The notes under the pieces were generated by a model. It did not search any database. It was not told where the DNA came from and saw only the letters and a list, made by a program, of their open reading frames with translations. Both the position numbers and the translations under genes were made by a program. A DNA stretch of 10,107 nt from an uncultured Collinsella sp. (GTDB taxonomy: Bacteria > Actinomycetota > Coriobacteriia > Coriobacteriales > Coriobacteriaceae), in the NCBI GenBank assembly GCA_900757265.1, contig CAAENW010000227.1, positions 1 to 10,107 of the forward strand, in the 5' to 3' direction. Positions 5,959 through 10,107 of the stretch are shown here, in pieces. Every line of letters begins with the position of its first letter. The stretch's first letter is position 1.

Positions 5959-7443
5959 TTAACGTTGGAGGCGCGAGGGCCGGGGGCGCTCAAGCATAAC
6001 GGCGGGCGCACGTCCCGCCACCAACTCGCCGTCACGAACATATCCCTCTTCGCGACCAGCGAGCTCCTCAATCAGGCAGGCACGGAGCACGGCGATGCGC
6101 GCGGCGCGCTCCGGAGCGTCGATGAGGTCGTGCTCCTCACGCGGATCGGCGTCCAGGTCGAAATACTGCTCCATCCCGGTCCGTGTGAACCAGATGTACT
6201 TGTCATGCGGGGTCACGATCCACTGGTTGGACTGCTCGCGGCTGCCGCTGTGCTCGCCGTGCAGGTATGCACGGTTCAGCGGCGCGGCGCCGGTAAGCTC
6301 GCCCATGAGCGAGGCGCCCTCCACGCCCTCGGGCACGGGCAGGTCGCACGCCTCGAGGATGGTGGGCATAAGGTCCATGAGTTCCACCGTGCTCTCGCTC
6401 ACGCCGCGAACGCGCTCGCCGCCCGGCACATCGACGTTTTTGCCCACGTGCACGATGAAGGGGATGCGCGCGGAGCCCTCGTAGGGCAACACCTTGCGAA
6501 AGAGACTGTGGTCAAAGAGCATCTCGCCGTGGTCGGAGCAGAACACGATCACGGTGTCGTGGTAGGTCTCGTCGTTCTCGAGCGCCGTGATGAGCCGGCC
6601 GATCTGGTGGTCCATATGTGTGATGCAGGCATAATAGCCCGCCATGGCCTCGCGGCGCAGCTCGGCGTCGCGGCAGCCGTGCACGCTGTCCAAGATCATG
6701 CCATCGCGCTCGGTGGCATCGGCGTCATCCCAATCGCCAGCGGCAGGCGCGCGCAGCTCCATGTCGCGGTACAGATCGAAGTAGGTCTGCGGCGCGTCGA
6801 AGGGCGGGTGGGGCCGCACGAAGCTCGTCATGAGGAAGAACGGGCGCGTGCGATCGCGGGTCTCCAAAAAGCGGATGGACTCGTCCACCACCCAGTTGGT
6901 GGGGTGCAGGCGCTCCTCGTAGGCCCAGGGATGGGTGATCCAGGAGTTGTTCTCAACGCCCGAACCGTTCACGTCGGCGAATTCGCCCAGTTCATTTTTG
7001 AGGAAGCGCATGTAGTCGTCGGAGACGTTCTGGTGCATCCAGTACGGCAGGTTCGCCTTGCGGTAGTGGCCGATGTAGCCGTCATGCAGGCGCATGTGCT
7101 CGAAGCCGCAGCCCAAACGCGGCGGATGCACGTGCATCTTGCCTACCACGGCGGTCTGGTAGCCGCCGTCGCGCATCTCCTGCGCGAGCATATGGTCGTA
7201 CTCCCACGCGATACCGTCCTGGTAACCCACGCGGCCCGTGCCCGCGGGCGTCTTGCCGCAAAAGAGGGCGGCGCGCGCCGGGATGCAACTCGGGCAGGCG
7301 GAGTAGGCGTTCTCGAACAGCATGCCGTCGGCGGCGAGCGTGTCCAAGTAGGGCGTCTGCACGTCCGGATGGCCGTCGATACCCAGGCAGTCGCCGCGCA
7401 TCTGGTCGCACATGATAAGGAGAACGTTGGGTTGCTGGGGCAT
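5959..7443 (-). CDS. Cytoplasmic S1-type sulfatase (formylglycine-dependent)
   Basis: Type I sulfatase (alkaline-phosphatase fold), hydrolysing a sulfate ester with a formylglycine made from cysteine. Numbered from the ATG at 7441-7443, the active-site set is complete: metal ligands D13 and Q14 (MCDQMRGD), the maturation motif C53-I-P-A-R57, K102 and H104 (GKMH), H212 (RPHPPFD), the D304-H305 pair (CSDHGE) and K317. The Asp-His pair resembles choline-sulfatase and phosphonate-monoesterase relatives, not the Asp-Asn of arylsulfatase A. At 494 residues it is a normal length. I prefer this ATG over the upstream in-frame GTG (7459-7461) because TTGGAG lies 6 nt before it and the conserved PNVLLIMCDQ strand follows at once. 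There is no signal peptide, so it should act in the cytoplasm. The anSME gene ends 101 nt upstream. The substrate is unknown. Confidence 0.93.
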   Translation of the reverse strand: MPQQPNVLLIMCDQMRGDCLGIDGHPDVQTPYLDTLAADGMLFENAYSACPSCIPARAALFCGKTPAGTGRVGYQDGIAWEYDHMLAQEMRDGGYQTAVVGKMHVHPPRLGCGFEHMRLHDGYIGHYRKANLPYWMHQNVSDDYMRFLKNELGEFADVNGSGVENNSWITHPWAYEERLHPTNWVVDESIRFLETRDRTRPFFLMTSFVRPHPPFDAPQTYFDLYRDMELRAPAAGDWDDADATERDGMILDSVHGCRDAELRREAMAGYYACITHMDHQIGRLITALENDETYHDTVIVFCSDHGEMLFDHSLFRKVLPYEGSARIPFIVHVGKNVDVPGGERVRGVSESTVELMDLMPTILEACDLPVPEGVEGASLMGELTGAAPLNRAYLHGEHSGSREQSNQWIVTPHDKYIWFTRTGMEQYFDLDADPREEHDLIDAPERAARIAVLRACLIEELAGREEGYVRDGELVAGRAPAVMLERPRPSRLQR

Positions 7444-7496
7444 AGGGAACTCCAAACTCACGGGAACGGGATGAAGATTGAGTGGTCAAGGCGGGA

Positions 7497-7511
7497 GGGG
7501 CGCAGAGCCCC
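7497..7511 (-). other. Small GC hairpin in the anSME-sulfatase gap
   Basis: GGGGC (7497-7501) and GCCCC (7507-7511) form a 5-bp stem with a 5-nt loop in the 101-nt gap before the second sulfatase. No U-run follows on the minus strand, so termination is doubtful. It might only modestly attenuate or stabilise the message. Nothing else is seen in the gap except the ribosome binding site of the sulfatase. Confidence 0.25.
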
Positions 7512-7544
7512 ACACAACTACGACGAGGCAAAACCCGGGCAGGA

Positions 7545-8645
7545 TCAGCGCCGCGTGAACATGCGAGCCACGCGCTGCAGGCCGGGATAGGCGTACTCCA
7601 AAAACTCACGCAGCCCGCAGTAGCCCGCATCGTAATAGGCGATGTTCAGGCGCTTGCAGTTGCGATGGCAAATGCCCTCAAAGGGGCAATCGGCGCACCG
7701 CGCGCAATCGCGACGCGGCTCGTTCAAAAACATGCGCATGGTCTCACAGGTCGCCATTGCCTCAAGGGAATCGACGCGAATATCGCCCACGCGGTACTCA
7801 TCCAGCGCATAGAAGTCGCACGGATACACCGAACCGTCGCTTTCCACCACGAACTGCGGAGCGCAGCGGCCGAGCATACCGCACTGCGACGGAAACTGCC
7901 CGAGCGCCATCTGCATGACGTTCTCGAACAGCCAGATGCTCACATAGCGCCCAGCACCGAGCTCGCGCCACCACAAGTCGAACAAGCGGCGGTAGAACGA
8001 GGAGAAGGCACGCGGGTCGAGCGAGAACGTGTCCCGCTCATCGTCGAGGCCCGGCAGGCATGGGATGAACTGGATATGGGTGATCTTCTCCTGCTTGATG
8101 AAGGAGAAGACGCGCTGTGGATGCGCCGCCATCTGCGAGGTGAGGACCGAGAGTATGTTGACGTCCACGCCGCGCTCGCGCAGCAGGCGAACGCCGCTCA
8201 TGACGCGCGCGTACGTAGCGGCACCGTGCGCATCGGGACGCATCGAATCGTGCAGGTCGCGATAAGCGTCAACCGAGACTCCGATGAGGAACCCGTGCTC
8301 GCGGAAGAACTCGGCCCATTCCTCTTCGATCAGGTAGCCGTTGGTCTGCAACGCCCAGCTCACCCGCTGGTTCTCACGGCGCTCCTCCACCCGCGCGACG
8401 AACGAATGGAAGAAGTCAAGGCCGGCCAGGGTGGGCTCGCCGCCCTGGAAGGCGAAAGAAATGTGCGCATCACTCGCCACGGCGAGTGCACGGTCGATGA
8501 TGGCACTTGCCACGTCTTCGCCCATGACGCGGGCGCTCCGCTCCTCGCGATGAGCAGCGACATCGCAGTAAAAGCAGTACCTGCACCGCATGTTGCAAGC
8601 ACTCGATGCCGGTTTTATCAAAAAGCCAATATGCTTCGCGCACAT
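7545..8645 (-). CDS. Anaerobic sulfatase-maturating enzyme (anSME, radical SAM/SPASM)
   Basis: Radical SAM enzyme that oxidises the active-site cysteine (or serine) of sulfatases to formylglycine without oxygen. Numbered from the ATG at 8643-8645 (366 residues), it has the radical SAM motif C17-x3-C21-x2-C24 after IKPASSACN, the QGGEPTL SAM-binding strand, and a C-terminal SPASM domain. The auxiliary-cluster cysteines are C255, C261, C276 (C-x9-G-x4-C), C317, C320, C326, C330 (C-x2-C-x5-C-x3-C) and C343. D277 in YPCDFY matches the proposed catalytic base of Clostridium perfringens anSME. The spacing of these residues agrees well with that enzyme. An in-frame GTG at 8664-8666 with GAGGG upstream is an alternative start; the ATG has a G-rich site about 8 nt before it. 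It lies between two sulfatases carrying C-x-P-A-R, its probable substrates. Confidence 0.95.
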   Translation of the reverse strand: MCAKHIGFLIKPASSACNMRCRYCFYCDVAAHREERSARVMGEDVASAIIDRALAVASDAHISFAFQGGEPTLAGLDFFHSFVARVEERRENQRVSWALQTNGYLIEEEWAEFFREHGFLIGVSVDAYRDLHDSMRPDAHGAATYARVMSGVRLLRERGVDVNILSVLTSQMAAHPQRVFSFIKQEKITHIQFIPCLPGLDDERDTFSLDPRAFSSFYRRLFDLWWRELGAGRYVSIWLFENVMQMALGQFPSQCGMLGRCAPQFVVESDGSVYPCDFYALDEYRVGDIRVDSLEAMATCETMRMFLNEPRRDCARCADCPFEGICHRNCKRLNIAYYDAGYCGLREFLEYAYPGLQRVARMFTRR

Positions 8646-8684
8646 GGCACATACCCCCCTTCGCACAGGCTAGCCCTCACTCAT

Positions 8685-8729
8685 CGGGCCGGAAACCACT
8701 TCCTTACCCGAGGCGGCGCATCCGGCCCG
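8685..8729. repeat. 9-bp perfect inverted repeat between sulfatase and anSME genes
   Basis: CGGGCCGGA (8685-8693) and TCCGGCCCG (8721-8729) flank a 27-nt spacer in the short gap between the sulfatase stop (8749) and the anSME start. No U-run follows on the minus strand. It could be an operator, an mRNA stem that protects or attenuates the transcript, or a dispersed palindromic repeat. Confidence 0.4.
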
Positions 8730-8748
8730 CACAATCACCGCATGAATC

Positions 8749-10107
8749 TTAGGCCAAGCCCAGGCGCTCCTTTTGCTCGGCCGGGGACTCATGCTCCTCC
8801 AGGCCGCGCAGCAGCAGGTCAATCATGCGCTGTTCGGCGTGGTCGTCCTTGCCGGCGAGATTATTAACCTGGCCGTAGTCACTCTCAAGGTCGAACAGCA
8901 TCGTCTGCTCGACCTCGGCGAGCGGCGTGGCTCCCTCGATCTGGGCCGGCTTCTTACAGGGGATCTTGAACAGCGGGTACTTGGTGCGTTTGAAGTAGCG
9001 GCCACACTCAATCTCCTCCGGGCAGTCCGAACCCATCTTTTTGCGGATGGTGTGCGGCAGTGCGGTGTACTCGAAGCACGGCTGGTTGCCGGCGACCGGC
9101 GCGCGGAAGTAGGTGTAGCGGCCGTCGGTGACGTTGACGGTCATGGCGTGCACGCCGTACAGGGCGTAGCCACGCGTGGGCGCGTCAGCATCCGTCATGA
9201 GCGGCACGAGGGAGGTGCCGCACACATCTGCGGGAATCTCGCAGCCGTGGGCTTCAAGCACCGTGGGCATGATGTCGATTGCCTGAGTGAGCTGGCGGGC
9301 ATGCTCGCCGGCGCGGGCGTTACCCGGGAAGTGCACAATGAACGGCAGATGCGCGAGCTCGTTATACAGGTGCATGTAGTTTTTGCCCATGTAGTCGCGC
9401 TCGCCCAGGAAATAGCCGTGGTCGGTGGTGACCATGACCATGGTATCGTCCAGCATCCCGCGCTCCTCGAGCTTGTCGATGAGCCTACCAAACCAGCGGT
9501 CGGTCATGGTGACGAGGGCCTTGTAGCGGCGCTGCAGGTAGTCCTCCGCGCCCTTGTTGACGTCGGTGGCGGAGACGCGCTTGTACTCAGGAATCTCGAA
9601 GTAGTCGCGGTCGAGCTCGCCAGTGCCGCCGTACATCTCCATGTACTTGTCGGGCACATCGAAGGGCTCGTGCGGGTCGAAGGTCTCAACCATGAGGAAG
9701 AAGTCGTCGGCCCCAGCATTGCCGTCGATCCAGTCGCAGGCGGACTGGAAGGTCTTGGGGCTCGGCATGTCCTCTTCGTTGGGCCAGAGCTGACGGTTCT
9801 TCTGGTACTGCTCGCGCACGCGCCCGTAGAAGGTCTCGGGCATGTTATTCGGCTCATCGATGCGGCTGACCCACGGGTCGCCCTCCTGGCCGCGGTAGTA
9901 ATCCCAGGTGTTGAACTCCTGGAGGTAGCCCTCGCCACCGGTGCGTAGGTAGTGGCAGTGGTCGGTGGTGATGTGGCAGAAGTTGCCGTTCGCGCGCAGG
10001 CAGGCCGGCAGCGTCACATCGAAGGGCTCGATGGGGCCCCAGGGGCGCTCGAGGAAGTTGTAGCGACCGGTGAGGATGTCGCGGCGGGCAGGCATGCAGG
10101 GAGCCGA
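8749..10107 (-). CDS. S1-type sulfatase (N-terminus cut by window edge)
   Basis: Second type I sulfatase, missing the first several dozen codons, which lie right of the window. The visible 452 residues start at SAPC, the formylglycine cysteine at visible residue 4, giving the motif C-M-P-A-R followed by RDILTGR. Other active-site pieces are the FDPHEPFD histidine (visible residue about 146), the TTDHGY Asp-His pair (about 229-230) and the following GERDYMGK lysine (about 242). Where the downstream sulfatase has GKMH, this one reads ITTDHCHYL, so the usual lysine is not at that spot, which points to a distinct subfamily and probably a different substrate. A long C-terminal insert with four cysteines precedes the end. 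The anSME gene follows about 100 nt downstream and probably matures it. Whether it has a signal peptide cannot be seen. Confidence 0.93.
   Translation of the reverse strand, partial: SAPCMPARRDILTGRYNFLERPWGPIEPFDVTLPACLRANGNFCHITTDHCHYLRTGGEGYLQEFNTWDYYRGQEGDPWVSRIDEPNNMPETFYGRVREQYQKNRQLWPNEEDMPSPKTFQSACDWIDGNAGADDFFLMVETFDPHEPFDVPDKYMEMYGGTGELDRDYFEIPEYKRVSATDVNKGAEDYLQRRYKALVTMTDRWFGRLIDKLEERGMLDDTMVMVTTDHGYFLGERDYMGKNYMHLYNELAHLPFIVHFPGNARAGEHARQLTQAIDIMPTVLEAHGCEIPADVCGTSLVPLMTDADAPTRGYALYGVHAMTVNVTDGRYTYFRAPVAGNQPCFEYTALPHTIRKKMGSDCPEEIECGRYFKRTKYPLFKIPCKKPAQIEGATPLAEVEQTMLFDLESDYGQVNNLAGKDDHAEQRMIDLLLRGLEEHESPAEQKERLGLA

Noticed and set aside
5965..7590. Long plus-strand open frame (541 codons) opposite the sulfatase
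   Set aside because: It mirrors a sulfatase with a complete active site; its His/Val/Ala/Arg-rich composition is typical of an antisense shadow in GC-rich DNA.
7482..8867. Plus-strand open frame (461 codons) opposite the anSME
   Set aside because: Antisense to a gene with all radical SAM and SPASM cysteines; it crosses gene boundaries and has no recognisable domain.
8773..9948. Plus-strand open frame (391 codons) opposite the edge sulfatase
   Set aside because: Shadow of a well-supported sulfatase; no domain or ribosome binding site stands out.
1..10107. CRISPR array, tRNA, rRNA or insertion sequence
   Set aside because: No regularly spaced repeats, no cloverleaf or rRNA signature and no transposase domain were seen in any interval outside the genes.

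Overview
The window looks like the chromosome of a high-GC, strictly anaerobic bacterium. A Coriobacteriia member (Collinsella-like actinobacterium) is my best guess. That rests on the GC-rich codon use, the character of the ribosomal proteins, and maturation of sulfatases by an oxygen-independent radical SAM enzyme. The taxon is an inference. Every gene I can support lies on the minus strand, so the window reads right to left biologically. The long plus-strand open frames are GC-driven shadows.

Right part (10107 to about 4033): a sulfatase locus. In transcription order it holds an S1-type sulfatase cut by the window edge, an anaerobic sulfatase-maturating enzyme (anSME) with a full set of cluster cysteines, and a second S1-type sulfatase with no signal peptide. 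These are followed by a small membrane-anchored helical protein of unknown function (its start is 15 nt after the sulfatase stop), a decayed TauE/SafE exporter gene, and an intact TauE/SafE-family exporter. A coherent reading is that the anSME converts the active-site cysteine of both sulfatases to formylglycine, the sulfatases release sulfate inside the cell from an imported sulfated compound, and the TauE/SafE protein exports the sulfur anion. No sugar transporter or glycosidase is visible, so the substrate is unknown.

Middle (3434 to 4032): about 600 nt with no convincing gene. It holds a probable promoter and a structured leader for the ribosomal genes, a 10-bp inverted repeat, and one copy of a 26-bp motif that recurs upstream of rplB.

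Left part (3433 to 1): the S10-type ribosomal protein operon, in the order rplC, rplD, rplW, rplB, rpsS, rplV, rpsC (cut by the window edge). Two things are unusual. rpsJ (S10), which normally heads this operon, is not upstream of rplC. The rplW-rplB junction is a 179-nt gap with two strong hairpins, where neighbouring gene junctions are short.
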